64,000 bases of DNA from Oopsacas minuta (GCA_024704765.1 JAKMXF010000335.1:124001-188000), one strand, 5' to 3'. Positions 19,301 to 28,080 are shown, counted from the stretch's first letter. The notes: generated by a model not told the origin, from the sequence alone. Numbers and translations: made by a program.

Positions 19301-20676
19301 GTCCATAGCAACACACATGATGCAGACACTAATCACATACTATCTATTCCTAATACAAATATATACGAATTATTTCCAGATAGTACATTTCCATTGGTTA
19401 TAGAACCTGCTAGTGAACAGTACAATGGCATCGTTAATCTTAAGAGAATATTCTCGAAGCATTCTGAAACATTCCAATCTCTGTTGCTAGGCAGCGGTGC
19501 TCTGTTATTCAGGAATTTCAAACTTGATACAGCTGAGCATTTCTCAGAATTTACGAATGAGTTGAGTGGAGTTTTTGGTCCATCTCTTGAATATTTAGAT
19601 GGTATTTCACCTAGAACACGAGTGCTAGAAAAGATATACACTTCTACTGAGTACCCGTCTAAGTACGATATGTCTCCACATAATGAGATGTCCTATTCCC
19701 CTAATCCACCTTCTCATATAATGTTCTTTTGTCTAAATCCTCCTAACAACGATTGTGGAGGACAAACACCTTTGATGAGTTCTAGAAATATTCTGGACAA
19801 GATTCCAGAGAAATTGTTGAAAGATTGGAAAACTCGGAGTTTGAAATATTATTGGAATCTGTCTAGTCGTGGTAAAGGAGCTGGTAAGAGTTGGCAAGAT
19901 ACATATGGGACTGAGGATAGGCGGTGTGTGGAGAAGTTTCTCGCTGAACAAGGGTTTGAGTTCAAATGGAAAGGAAGTACACTTCGAACTTCTAGGTAGA
20001 TTTAATACAGAGATAGCATTTAGTATCATAGAGTACAGTCAATTCCCGTTATATCGAAGCTCAAGGGTCCCGCGATAATTATTTCGATATAACCGTGAAA
20101 TGTATGTCTCTTTTACGGTTGGGGACCATATTTGTACAATTTAGACTTGGATATAACAGGAGTTGACTGTATGTCCCATCACAATATGAATCTCTATCCA
20201 TTGTATGTATTAACTAGAGTAATTTTAATTTATAGCCAATTTATGGGATTGATAAATTAAATGTATTATCCCGTGTATCAAGTTAACAGTTTTCTACTAA
20301 ACAAAATATCCATACAATGATTGATTACTTATTTAGAACTGCAACAATAACACGATGCCACCCGATCACTAAAGAAGAGGTTTGGTTCAACCACGCTCTC
20401 CTATTCCACCCCTCTGAACTACCCGACACAGTCAGCACTTCCCTCTCTTCATTCCCTAAAGATGAATACCCCAAGCACTGTACTTATGGAAACGGAGAGG
20501 AAATATCAGATTCAGATATAGCTCAGGTTAAATCTGTCTGTTTATCAAATTTGGTAATGTTCGATTGGCAGAAAGGTGATGTATTGTTGGTTGATAATTT
20601 CTTAGTTGCTCATGCAAGGAAAAAATTTTCTGGTGAGAGAAAGATTCTTGTCTCCATGTTCCGTTGTCAAGATTGA
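5502..20676 (+). CDS. Hybrid NRPS-PKS megasynthetase, five exons, 4605 aa
   Basis: Proposed join: 5502-14289, 14634-14822, 15146-15463, 15813-19995, 20337-20676. It totals 13818 nt in one frame, with GT..AG at every intron and KS and oxygenase motifs continuous across the joins. Domains by residue: A1 15-540, T1 (S588), polyglutamine linker 631-638, C1 655-1090 (HHLLVDG 795-801), A2 1130-1625, T2 (S1680), degenerate T (about 1727-1808), C2 1817-2250 (HHIAADG 1959-1965), A3 2278-2775, T3 (S2826), KS from 2890 (C3050, H3184, H3224), AT 3400-3730 (S3490, H3592), beta-lactamase-like 3780-4090, ACP (S4212), TauD-like dioxygenase 4283-4605. It should assemble a beta-amino-acid-primed tripeptide extended by one malonate, on phosphopantetheine arms added by a separate transferase. 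No KR, DH, ER, epimerase, methyltransferase or thioesterase is seen. Introns and neighbours show it is nuclear and animal; ultimate bacterial ancestry is possible. Confidence 0.92.
7392..7415 (+). repeat. CAA microsatellite encoding Q8 linker
   Basis: Eight CAA codons in a row, encoding glutamines 631-638, followed by His-Gln. It lies in the linker between T1 and C1, where length changes should be tolerated. It is likely polymorphic. Confidence 0.9.
7440..10665 (+). other. Synthetase extension module C1-A2-T2
   Basis: The condensation domain opens with PFSFAQKELYYL and has an intact HHxxxDG (HHLLVDG, residues 795-801), so peptide-bond formation is expected. A2 has YTSGSTGRPKG, NLHGITEVT, SGD, GRSDWQIKLRG and the A10 lysine K1617. 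The eye-aligned pocket is D-I-Y-L-M-S-L-V-V-K. It shares D, Y, S and L with a cysteine code as I recall it (D-L-Y-N-L-S-L-I-W), but the match is partial and substrate assignment is low confidence. T2 has IGGNSI with Ser1680. No epimerase follows, so an L-residue is the default. Confidence 0.82.
10680..10925 (+). other. Degenerate tandem carrier-like domain between T2 and C2
   Basis: After T2 there is a region of about 80 residues (1727-1808) before C2. It fits the carrier-protein fold: ELLNTEISSKIIEGI matches the helix-II region where carriers have LGLDSL, and LTFDNLCSLIVEQL matches the last helix. The Gly-x-Asp before the pantetheine serine is lost (E-I-S-S), although a Ser remains (S1771). 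It is probably a decayed duplicate carrier; pantetheinylation is doubtful. It could also be a linker that merely resembles a carrier. Confidence 0.5.
10950..14090 (+). other. Synthetase extension module C2-A3-T3
   Basis: C2 opens with YPLASTQRQFALAY and keeps HHIAADG (1959-1965). A3 has TSGSTGEPR, NSYGPTEATI, TGD, GRNDFQVKLDGQRVEL and A10 lysine K2764. The eye-aligned pocket reads D-I-L-T-I-F-S-I-V-K, for which I know no clear match; the D-I-L start recalls glycine codes but the rest does not. T3 has LGGTSL with Ser2826. T3 hands the chain directly to the PKS ketosynthase, a NRPS-to-PKS junction within one polypeptide. Confidence 0.82.
14290..14633 (+). other. Intron 1 of the synthetase, with a MITE
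   Basis: 344-nt phase-1 intron with donor GTGAGT. The acceptor is TAG at 14631-14633; AAG three bases later would also keep the frame, dropping one Glu. It interrupts the N-terminal part of the KS. It contains a small TA-flanked element at 14319-14439. Confidence 0.85.
14319..14439. mobile_element. MITE in intron 1
   Basis: It starts TACAGTCAAACG and ends GTTACACTGTA. Inside, the subterminal block AACCTCCACAAACG is mirrored by CGTTTATGGAGGTT. A diverged relative lies at about 27990-28078. The TA flanks and CAGT ends suggest a Tc1/mariner/pogo-type non-autonomous element. Confidence 0.7.
14823..15145 (+). other. Intron 2 of the synthetase, with a MITE fragment
   Basis: 323-nt phase-1 intron with donor GTTAGC (weak) and acceptor TTTAG. 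Joining gives VFIG followed by GCATNTYLSASG, which restores the ketosynthase reading. It contains a truncated copy, from 15001 to about 15128, of the TACAGTCAACTCCCG family found in intron 4. Confidence 0.83.
15001..15128. mobile_element. Truncated MITE, TACAGTCAACTCCCG family
   Basis: The left end, TACAGGCAACTCCCG, matches the family terminus. The right part (TTATATCGAAGTTATGATC, then TCGGTCCCTTGAG) matches the interior of the copies at 20034-20171 and 28573-28750. The right terminus is missing. Confidence 0.65.
15464..15812 (+). other. Intron 3 of the synthetase, with an hAT-like MITE
   Basis: 349-nt phase-1 intron with donor GTAGGG and acceptor CTGTAG. Joining gives FSPTG followed by HCKSFDDTADG, exactly where KS domains have the SPDGRCRPFD block, so the junction is secure. 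Confidence 0.9.
15636..15786. mobile_element. hAT-like MITE with imperfect 8-bp target duplication
   Basis: The ends are CAGCTGTTCCCATCCAT and ATGGTTGGAACCGCTG, inverted repeats of the classic hAT CAGCGGTTC type. The flanks are ATCTGGCT (15628-15635) and ATCTAGCC (15787-15794), matching at 6 of 8 positions, the target-duplication length expected for hAT. There is no transposase; it is non-autonomous. Confidence 0.8.
17845..18800 (+). other. Degenerate serine beta-lactamase-like domain inside the synthetase
   Basis: About 310 residues (3780-4090) between AT and ACP match the beta-lactamase/LACTB fold (PF00144): TLFHLATHSSGLAF for the usual IRHLLTHTSGL block, PGDQYSYSVFGSALL for the PG..YSN.GY.LL block, and YILQPLEMKSTF for the PLGM block. 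At the SxxK position the sequence reads I-G-C3837-L-S-S3840, so nucleophile Ser is Cys and the Lys is Ser. The Y-x-N motif is Y3932-S-V. The C-terminal H/K-x-G block is replaced by ITNGSS. Hydrolase activity of the classical type is not expected; a structural, docking or altered Cys-based role is inference. Confidence 0.78.
19030..19270 (+). other. Synthetase ACP
   Basis: Acyl carrier domain of the PKS module, residues about 4171-4251. It has the intact LGLDSL motif (Ser4212 for phosphopantetheine) and a following helix LLSEYTTIHELSQFIQ. It sits between the beta-lactamase-like insert and the terminal oxygenase, so the oxygenase probably acts on the chain carried here. Confidence 0.88.
19996..20336 (+). 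other. Intron 4 of the synthetase, with a MITE
   Basis: 341-nt phase-2 intron with donor GTAGAT and acceptor ATTTAG. Joining gives STLRTSRTATITRCHP, the usual LRT..PA.RxHP block of SyrP-like oxygenases, which supports the junction. Confidence 0.88.
20034..20171. mobile_element. MITE, TACAGTCAACTCCCG family, full copy
   Basis: It begins TACAGTCAATTCCCGTTATA and ends TATAACAGGAGTTGACTGTA, inverted repeats flanked by TA. It is the best-preserved member of a family with further copies at about 15001-15128, 28573-28750, 30766-30945 and 50018-50171. Confidence 0.88.
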
Positions 20677-20827
20677 ATTGAATTGAGTCGCTTTTATTTG
20701 TTACAGAGTTTATTTTTAGATTTTAGTTGTTTGCATGCTTGAAACATTTCTGACTAATTCGTTTGGTTTAGCTTTTTTAGCAGAATATATTTCATCTACC
20801 AACTTTGTAACTGATATTTGAACCAAG

Positions 20828-21001
20828 TACAGTAGAACTCGGATAAGACGTACCCCCTCGAGAAACAGAAATTAGTACGTCTTAACCGAGTGTACGTCTT
20901 ATCCGAATATGTTTGCATTACAAATAGTGATGACTGATATTTTGGGATATAAGAAATAGTACGTCTTAACCGAGTGTACGTCTTATCCGAGTTCTACTGT
21001 A
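20828..21001. mobile_element. MITE with CGGATAAGACGTAC ends and internal direct repeats
   Basis: The terminal inverted repeats start TACAGTAGAACTCGGATAAG, with the mirror at the right end (CTTATCCGAGTTCTACTGTA), flanked by TA. A 33-nt block is repeated identically at 20874-20906 and 20958-20990. Relatives lie at about 51193-51281 and 63588-63652. This is a Tc1/mariner/pogo-type non-autonomous element. Confidence 0.88.
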
Positions 21002-21115
21002 CAAGGTTTCTTACCAGCAATCTAGATTGCAACCTTGAATGCTGTAAGATTTTCACAGTTTTTCAGGGAGTAGAGTCTATTTTGTATTGGAAATATTTTG
21101 TATTGGAAATATTTC

Positions 21116-21177
21116 CTATAATAGCAAGTTCGCGATATAGCAAGGAAACTCGTGCAAAATACAACATGCTATTATAG
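21116..21177. repeat. Short inverted repeat upstream of GIT
   Basis: CTATAATAGCA and TGCTATTATAG are perfect 11-bp inverted ends about 40 nt apart. It may be a tiny MITE remnant; other AT-rich explanations remain open. Confidence 0.5.
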
Positions 21178-21438
21178 TTGCTATAGGCGAAAATCACTGA
21201 ATGTGGCAACTCAAGTTTGCTCATTAGAAATTATTGCAAAATAATATCTATTGTTATTTTATTAGAATTTATATGCTAAAATTTCGGAACACATAACCCA
21301 CATAATTTCCAAATAATACCTACTTATAATGTACAATTATCTAACAAGCTTACCGGATAATAGCATTTGTACCCATTTTACAAGCCAGTTTTGTAAAAAC
21401 CTATATTCATTTCAACCTCAATTAGATTTGATATAACC

Positions 21439-23562
21439 ATGTCATTGATCATGAATAACTCAGAAAATTTCGTACATTCCCTGACTACTTCATGTGCAGA
21501 CTGCAGTTTCCCTCAGGTTAACTGGATTAGTATCAACAAAGGGGTCTACCTCTGTGACGACTGTTGCTCTATTCACCGTAGTCTAGGCAGACATTTATCA
21601 TATGTACGGTCTATTGAAAAACAACGTTGGCCTGATGGGCTATTACAAATGTGTATGTCTCTGTTGCAAAAGAATTCTAATAGTATTTGGGAACACGATT
21701 TATATCATTCAAAGCAGCCCACACAACAACAGAAATTCAATACCCTTACGAAACACCCACACTTCAATACTTTATCTTTACAAAATAAACCCCGAAAACC
21801 GCAACCACAAGATCCACAGACCCCAGTAAAGGAGGCCTACATCAAAAGCAAGTACCAGGATCTAGCTTATACTCAGAAACTGAACTCAGGTAAAGATTCT
21901 CCTACAGGCACTGTGGAAGATTTCAGTCAACAGCTACACGCATCTGCTCGTACAAATAATCTTGAAACATGCTTGAGATTGTTAGCTTTAGGAGCTCAGC
22001 CTTCCTACCTGCACCCGCATAGGGGATCATCTCCTCTCCATGTAGCAGGACAAGCTGGACAGGTGGAACTATGTGAACTGTTGTTCGTGTACGGAGCTGA
22101 TCCATGTTCACTTGATAAGCTAGGTCATACTCCCGAGGAATGCGCTCGTATTGCAGGACACCATAATCTAGCTGATAGACTATTAGAAATGCAGTATGAA
22201 TGTAGTGATAGGTTGAGTTATTATCTGAACGATATGTTACCAGATCATAAATCAGGAGAGCATTTTATCGTGCCGGAAATGTTCAGATGCTCTGAGGATG
22301 AACTTCTACTACGGAGTCCTAGACAGAAATTACGTACTTTGAATAATTCAGCTTATGAGGATCTTTGCCAGGATGTTTTTGATGAAATTGATCGTCGTGA
22401 AACTGAAAATGCATGGTTGTTACGTAGCAGAGGTGGTGGAATTCCATTCTTACCGAATAATCACGAATTGAACCATCTCCGTAATCAAAGTCGTCAAAAA
22501 CTTGGGTTGCTAAGCGAGGAGGAATTCCGGCGTTTTGTATCCGACATTCTTTTGGACGCAAAGCGTCGTCAAGATCTAAGTATTGATCTCGGTCCTAATT
22601 CCCAATCTGGCGGTACGTTAGTGCCTCTATCAGATAGTTATAATCCATTAATTCCACAACCAAATAATGAATATGATATTGTACCAGAGGAATTTAGACA
22701 AATGACGATGAAAGGTAGTGACATTACAAATGATGAAAGGGAGAATTCTCTGGACACCATGGAAACCACGCTTCTACCAAATTGTGTGACTCCATCTGAT
22801 CCTGACTACTCTGTGCTTAATAATGAGCAGTTACAAAGATTGGAGAGTTGTTATCAACAGTGTCAATCGCAGGTATCAGCTGTTGAACTTAATGTAAGTG
22901 AACTACAAGATTCTGTGAAGCGAATTGAAGCTAAACTCGATCAGTTGATTACTCAATCTCTCTCGTCACCTACATTAGCTTCCCCGCCAGTGCCCGCACA
23001 TGCAAATAGAAATAAAAAGAATGATTCTACAGTGATTAGCATAACAAGCAGACTAAATCAACATTCAAATCCTAATCAAAGACATACACTAATGGATTCA
23101 TCTACTACGTCAAGACAAGAAATACCTCCTAAACCGAAAAGAAACACGGCTTGTATAGGTACAAACGATAAACTAATTGAGGGTCAATTTGAACCAGATG
23201 AAGGAGTTCTAATGAATCTTATCTCTAAGCTTGTAGAACAGATATCAATGCTGATGGAGAGTATACGTTCTAACCAATATGACCAGATTGTAATACGAGT
23301 TAACGCTATTATAGGTTTATCACAGGATATGATACAGGTATTTCCGGAAAATTATGAATCTACAAATGTATCACAGTTGGTAGGAAAGCTCCGTAGCTCT
23401 ACAATGCTTCTATCGTCCATTTCGTTAGTAGGAACTGTTGAAGAACCTCTTGATACCAATAAATTGATTTCCCTAGTTATTGACGTGTCAAATTCCGCGA
23501 AACGAATGGTTGCTGTTCTGGCTGATAAATCTAATATAGGTCGTGTTGTGTCCTCTGTTTAG
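21439..23562 (+). CDS. GIT2: GIT-type ArfGAP scaffold (ArfGAP + ankyrin + SHD)
   Basis: A 707-residue, intron-less protein of the GIT1/GIT2 family, which stimulates GTP hydrolysis on Arf proteins and scaffolds PIX, PAK and paxillin at focal adhesions and centrosomes. The ArfGAP zinc finger is C19-x2-C22-x16-C39-x2-C42, with the catalytic Arg47 in CCSIHRSLGRH. SIWEHDLY follows. Ankyrin repeats lie at about 165-250 (GSSPLHVAGQAGQVELCELL). The Spa2-homology region follows, with YEDLCQDVFDEIDRRE and a second repeat around SEEEFRRFVSDILLDAKRRQ. A coiled-coil stretch lies at about 460-500 and a helical FAT-like C-terminus at about 580-707. Length is near the usual 760. One copy stands here for both vertebrate paralogues, so the symbol is nominal. 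It lies 762 bp after the synthetase; no functional link is implied. Confidence 0.93.
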   Translation: MSLIMNNSENFVHSLTTSCADCSFPQVNWISINKGVYLCDDCCSIHRSLGRHLSYVRSIEKQRWPDGLLQMCMSLLQKNSNSIWEHDLYHSKQPTQQQKFNTLTKHPHFNTLSLQNKPRKPQPQDPQTPVKEAYIKSKYQDLAYTQKLNSGKDSPTGTVEDFSQQLHASARTNNLETCLRLLALGAQPSYLHPHRGSSPLHVAGQAGQVELCELLFVYGADPCSLDKLGHTPEECARIAGHHNLADRLLEMQYECSDRLSYYLNDMLPDHKSGEHFIVPEMFRCSEDELLLRSPRQKLRTLNNSAYEDLCQDVFDEIDRRETENAWLLRSRGGGIPFLPNNHELNHLRNQSRQKLGLLSEEEFRRFVSDILLDAKRRQDLSIDLGPNSQSGGTLVPLSDSYNPLIPQPNNEYDIVPEEFRQMTMKGSDITNDERENSLDTMETTLLPNCVTPSDPDYSVLNNEQLQRLESCYQQCQSQVSAVELNVSELQDSVKRIEAKLDQLITQSLSSPTLASPPVPAHANRNKKNDSTVISITSRLNQHSNPNQRHTLMDSSTTSRQEIPPKPKRNTACIGTNDKLIEGQFEPDEGVLMNLISKLVEQISMLMESIRSNQYDQIVIRVNAIIGLSQDMIQVFPENYESTNVSQLVGKLRSSTMLLSSISLVGTVEEPLDTNKLISLVIDVSNSAKRMVAVLADKSNIGRVVSSV

Positions 23563-23687
23563 ATGTTGTATATGAATGTGTCTTGTAAATATATAAATAT
23601 TGTAATTGCTCGTTTATATTTGTGGATTATACTATTGATATTATAATATATTTGGACAGTGTGTTTATGTGTATCAATGAATTATTA

Positions 23688-23696
23688 CTGAATAAA
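23688..23696 (+). terminator. Likely GIT polyadenylation signal
   Basis: A canonical AATAAA lies about 130 nt past the GIT stop codon, within AT-rich sequence. It is the first such hexamer I see after the stop. Confidence 0.5.
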
Positions 23697-23882
23697 CTGA
23701 GCTGTGTTAACTTCTATTGGGAACAGTTTTAAGACTATAATTAGGGTATACTCCAGTTAATAGGGTAAATTCTGGACCAGACCAGAGGCGTATGCAAGGG
23801 TGGGGGAAAGCATGCACCATAATTTACTAGGATCACTAAATTTCTAATATGATATTATAAAAATCTGAAAATATATTACATA

Positions 23883-24020
23883 TACTGTGGAAACCGCCTA
23901 TTAGCAACTTTGTACATGACGTAGAGTGTAGTTTTGTATGCTAATTAGTGTGTATAATAGCAAAATTCGTATATTAGTAAGGAAAATTCTTACGAATACG
24001 AATTGCTATTTTGCGTAAAT
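23883..24020. mobile_element. Decayed MITE, TACAGTGGAA..CGCC family
   Basis: It starts TACTGTGGAAACCGCCTATT, similar to the left end of the element at 29273. The right end (TACGAATTGCTATTTTGCG) is diverged and the boundary is approximate. Confidence 0.45.
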
Positions 24021-24592
24021 TACAAAATACCAAATGAGATTATGCCTGAGTCTGTATCACAGGTGCAGTGATGACTAGCTACACCATTTGACCAGATTAA
24101 ACGCGGGGATTATGATATTGGCTCGATTAACCAGGGTATTTATCACAATTAGCATAGCTCTGTTTCTGGCCAAGTGACCGATTAACCGATGGCCCAAGCA
24201 TAACATAGTCTATATGTGTTATATACACGTTTAGCGTTCTCATTAGCGTATCAACCTGTGAAATACTACCTTATGTCCAGGTTATCGATAAAAGAGATTA
24301 GCTCAAGATGGCTGATATATATTTCTTTAATCTTGCCTGAATAAAAGATCTCATAAATGATCACGTATCCTATTTCATTAATTAAGTAATTTTATGTAGT
24401 GTTTGCTGATAGATATATTCTGTGGCGATAGGAGAATTTTAATTAGATTATTTTAACATATTTCAGTGATCATCCTAATATCCACAATAATTCATAAATA
24501 TTCAGAGCCGATAATAATAAGCTTTGTCTGTAACACATGATTTGAAGGAACTCACATGGAATATCTCAGCTGTTTGCTGTATATAAGCCATA

Positions 24593-24683
24593 GGCAGGGG
24601 AGGGCTTATGCTCCCCCAATATACAATTTTGTGGCCAATAAGAAATTAACACCCAACTTTCTATGAGTTGTATACGGCCCTGT
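24593..24683. mobile_element. Possible hAT-like MITE
   Basis: It is bounded by CAGGGGAGGGCTTATGC and GTATACGGCCCTG, imperfect inverted ends of the CAGGG type. A similar right end (GCATACGGCCCTG) occurs near 27710. No clear 8-bp duplication. Low confidence. Confidence 0.4.
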
Positions 24684-27600
24684 GCACGTATTTAAACACA
24701 GTTCAAGCAATTAAAGTGAATGCATACGGCCACTTCTCGGTATTACGGTCATCTGCACATATAATTAACCATGCTTCTGATCACTTCGGTCAGCGCACAC
24801 CGTTTTGGACCCTTATTGGTGCTAAACTTCTATAAGGACAGCTACATCTATACAATGGCCACTTTTGGTCTATCCCCTAGGTGGCCAGGTGATTGTATAC
24901 AGAATGGTGGTTACCAAAAACAATTTTGACCGGTTCCATTAATGTAAGTTTGACTGAGGCTATGAAATCCATAGTTAATATTATCCCTTGTAACTTGTAA
25001 CTTGATTGTATAGTGACTTAGCCGTTATTTCAGTGAGATATGCCGATCTTATCGATAGGTAGCATGTTCAGGGTATCTAGTCTAACTGATAACTATTACC
25101 TTATACAAGAATTTCTTAGTTTCCAACTAATGTATAGCATAATGTTAGGAATAGATAGCAGTGTGTATTATCTATTCCCTGTAACTGATAGTATGATTGA
25201 TGTAATAATGCGATTTTCATTGTCAGTTTTGAGAACGTTTGAAATCTTAGATTTCCAATCGCTATTTATCGATGTGTATTTGTGAAATGATGGTCGTATC
25301 ATTCTATTTGGGGCTTTATTGGAGAATGCATATCAATAATCGTGAGAATATCGTCACTTATATGATAATTCCTATATTATTTTCTTTCTAAAATCTGTAT
25401 TCAAAATCTAGTTAGCACATTTAACAGATAAGTATCTTTGGATGACAACTAGTTGTTTTAATCAGGAAAAATTTATTATTTCGATAATTTTGTTGTAACC
25501 TTTGTCATTTCTAGCATGACTTCATTCATGCGTGCTCCATGCGCCCACTCAAACAATCATTTCGCGAAAAGGCTCAAGAAATTCTAAGATATGTAAAAAG
25601 CCTCAAATTGTGTCCTTATGTACTGAAAATACGCGGAAAACTTAGTCTTGATTATACCCTGATTTCTACTAATCATACTATTGTGATTATACACTTCATA
25701 TCAACAATATAGGTGTTAGAATATTGTGTATATCAAGGTGGTAAGAATGTGGATATACAATTAATAAACTGATCAAAAATATACCAAGTAACATTACTTT
25801 CATGATTCATTGCCCTAATTTGGATATATCATATTTATAATTGTGATTAATATAGTACATTGAGATTGTGTGTGTACCTTAAATCCACTTTAGTATTCTG
25901 AATAATACTTTGAAACCTCTAATCACAAGAATTACCTGATGTTTATCATAGTGTTAATCTACTGTATACATTATCTTTTCTCAAAAATACACTCACTATA
26001 TATGGTAGTAGTATTTGAGAAATTCTCAGAAAATATCTTATTGGAATAGATCAGGCGAGTGTTCGAATCGATAAAGTTTTAATCAAATTATTTCAAAAAG
26101 ACTTTAAATCGATCGATAATTACAATTTAATTCAAAATGCCCTTATTAGTTAAACCTGAACACATTCTAGATATTAATTTGATTATTGAGATGATGAACC
26201 AAATTTTCACTGTCACTCTTCATCAATAGTTTCATTTGAATAGGAAATTGTGTTATATTCTATGTAAATATGATTGGTGTTTATATTGATTGCATTACGG
26301 ATTCAGTGCAACTTATCAGCCGTACATTTGTAAAGAAATAACTATGGCATTAAACGTCATTTTGCATATACAATTGTATCAATAGATTGAATGAGATGTA
26401 GTGAATAGTGATTCTAAGGTTAATTAAGTGATAGCAAGTGATTAGAGATATAGACAGGTTCAATTGGGTGAATAGAGTGAGATTTATTGTTGTATTCTAA
26501 ATTTGTCTGGTCCATGCACTCTTTAGAATGTTTTCACGAACAATTGTCTAAATTGCTGAGTGTTATTCAGCTAGGAAGCTTTAATATATAGTGCGAAAAG
26601 TATAAAATATATTCAATTGGGTTCCTATAGTAACAATAGAGATTTGTTTCGTAAGGTAAATTGTGTGAATTCCTTATCACGATTTGGTAGTTGGGAAACT
26701 CTATTTACTTAAAGTTCTTGTAGTAATGATTAAATTTCTAGCATAATTAGGTGCTAAAGAGTTGAGTAACTTGATAGATTCAGATATGATAATTATTGAC
26801 ACGTGTGAAACTGTTGTCGACAGAGATTGTATAGTAGTCACATATTCATTTAACCTATTAGAGATTATTATTTGAGTTCTTCTACTGCCCCCCTGAAGTT
26901 ATTCGTGTACTTTACAGTGTTCCTCACTCAATTATCCGACTGGGTCAACCAATTACATCCGAATGGTTTTCATGATTTAGCTAATACATGAGGTGTTTGA
27001 AGGTACCTTCGACGCACAAATAGTGCGCGGACTAGCGAAGCGTGCTTGTTATACTGCATATGATTTTCATGAATTTCTCACAGAAAATGGCCAAATTTTA
27101 ATGTTACTTTGTTCTTCATCTTATCAAGAGCAACTTTATATTTAATTCCAAATTTTCGTTTAAAGATGAAGGATTAGAGCCGTGTTTCCCAATCTTGTTG
27201 GCCAGTATTCGAGCATCTAACAACTTAGTAAGGCAATGCGAATACGAATTAAATATATTGTTAAAGTAGGAGATAAATGATTAAAATTGTTGTCTTAAGA
27301 TATTTATTTAAATATCACAACATCCATAAAGGGACACGAATGCTCCATTTAAGACAATAGCATTTTCGAAAACATAATAAGACTTCAACAATCTCTAACC
27401 AAAATTGTTTCAGTGTCCGAAAGCCTGAAAGCTTCCGATTACAATAATCGTATACCCTAGTTTCAGTCAAACTATGCCTTGTAATATTGTAATTGATGTT
27501 AATCCAGAACGTCAACGTATGTATGTTCATATTTATTCAACTAAAAACTCTAAATAAGGCAACTTGGATCACTTTGGTTTCAAGCGCCAACCTTAAGGCA

Positions 27601-27916
27601 AATACACAAAATTTGAATATGTTTTATTAATTGCACACTGTACATTCAATTATTTCTCACAAGTACAGCGAGTTTCGAAAGTGTAGTGAAGTTCAGCTAT
27701 TATGGTGCATACGGCCCTGAATTAGCAAAATACACTGAAATGTATACATAATGCTTCGTAAACAAATCTTATTCTGTAATTTTATTGACTTATTTTGCTA
27801 TCAGTATGAGCCGAGGTATTCTATTGATATTAATTCAATATTTAAATGTAAAAGCTAATTCGACATGCAATGATTGCAATCCTGGGTAAGCCCTCTAGTC
27901 TGATAGCATGATAGGT

Positions 27917-28080
27917 CAGGTCTCGGAGTTTGAGTGATCAACGAGACCTGTGGAAACGTGGAACATGTGGAAATAGGTTGAAAATTCAGAGCGAATTTCT
28001 AGTCCCATATAAATTAACCTACGGGGGGGGGTAGCATTTTTCGGCGTCCCTGACAGGCAGTTTGTGGAGGTTGCACTGTG
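27917..28080. repeat. Hairpin plus diverged copy of the intron-1 MITE
   Basis: CAGGTCTCG (27917-27925) and CGAGACCTG (27942-27950) form a perfect 9-bp stem with a 16-nt loop. Downstream, sequence from about 27990 to 28078 resembles the intron-1 element (GGAGGTTGCACTGTG against GGAGGTTACACTGTA). A run of nine G lies near 28024. Confidence 0.5.

Larger units (their letters stand above)
19360..20676 (+). other. Terminal TauD/SyrP-like Fe(II)/2-oxoglutarate dioxygenase domain
   Basis: About 320 residues ending the protein, interrupted by intron 4. Motifs: TSTEYPSKYDMSPHNEMSY with iron ligands H4388 and E4390 (H-x-E), FFCLNPP, GGQTP, then HPITKEEVWFN after the intron and VDNFLVAHARK with the distal His4585. 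The RKILVSM block with the 2-oxoglutarate-binding arginine follows. The enzyme family couples 2-oxoglutarate decarboxylation to hydroxylation, often of carrier-bound amino-acyl groups in NRPS systems (SyrP). Placing it as the last domain, where a thioesterase is normal, is unusual. All iron ligands are present, so activity is likely; the substrate is unknown. Confidence 0.88.
20677..21438. other. Spacer between the synthetase and GIT
   Basis: 762 bp holding the synthetase 3' UTR, a MITE (20828-21001), a 16-bp tandem duplication (TTTGTATTGGAAATAT twice, about 21080-21112), a short inverted repeat and the GIT upstream region. No ORF of note. Confidence 0.6.

Noticed and set aside
14290-20336. 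Synthetase introns as introners (introns created by transposon insertion)
   Set aside because: Each element lies inside its intron, and none of its ends coincides with the splice sites, so insertion into existing introns is simpler.
5502-20676. Synthetase as bacterial contamination or a symbiont contig
   Set aside because: It has four GT..AG introns that restore conserved motifs, similar AT-rich composition to its neighbours, MITE families shared with the rest of the window, and animal genes on both sides.
20317-20676. Separate 119-aa gene
   Set aside because: It is the last exon of the synthetase; the first seven codons of the open frame are intron sequence before the acceptor at 20336.
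24600-24800. CRISPR-like or tandem array
   Set aside because: Repeats here are transposon ends, not regularly spaced direct repeats; none was seen in the window.
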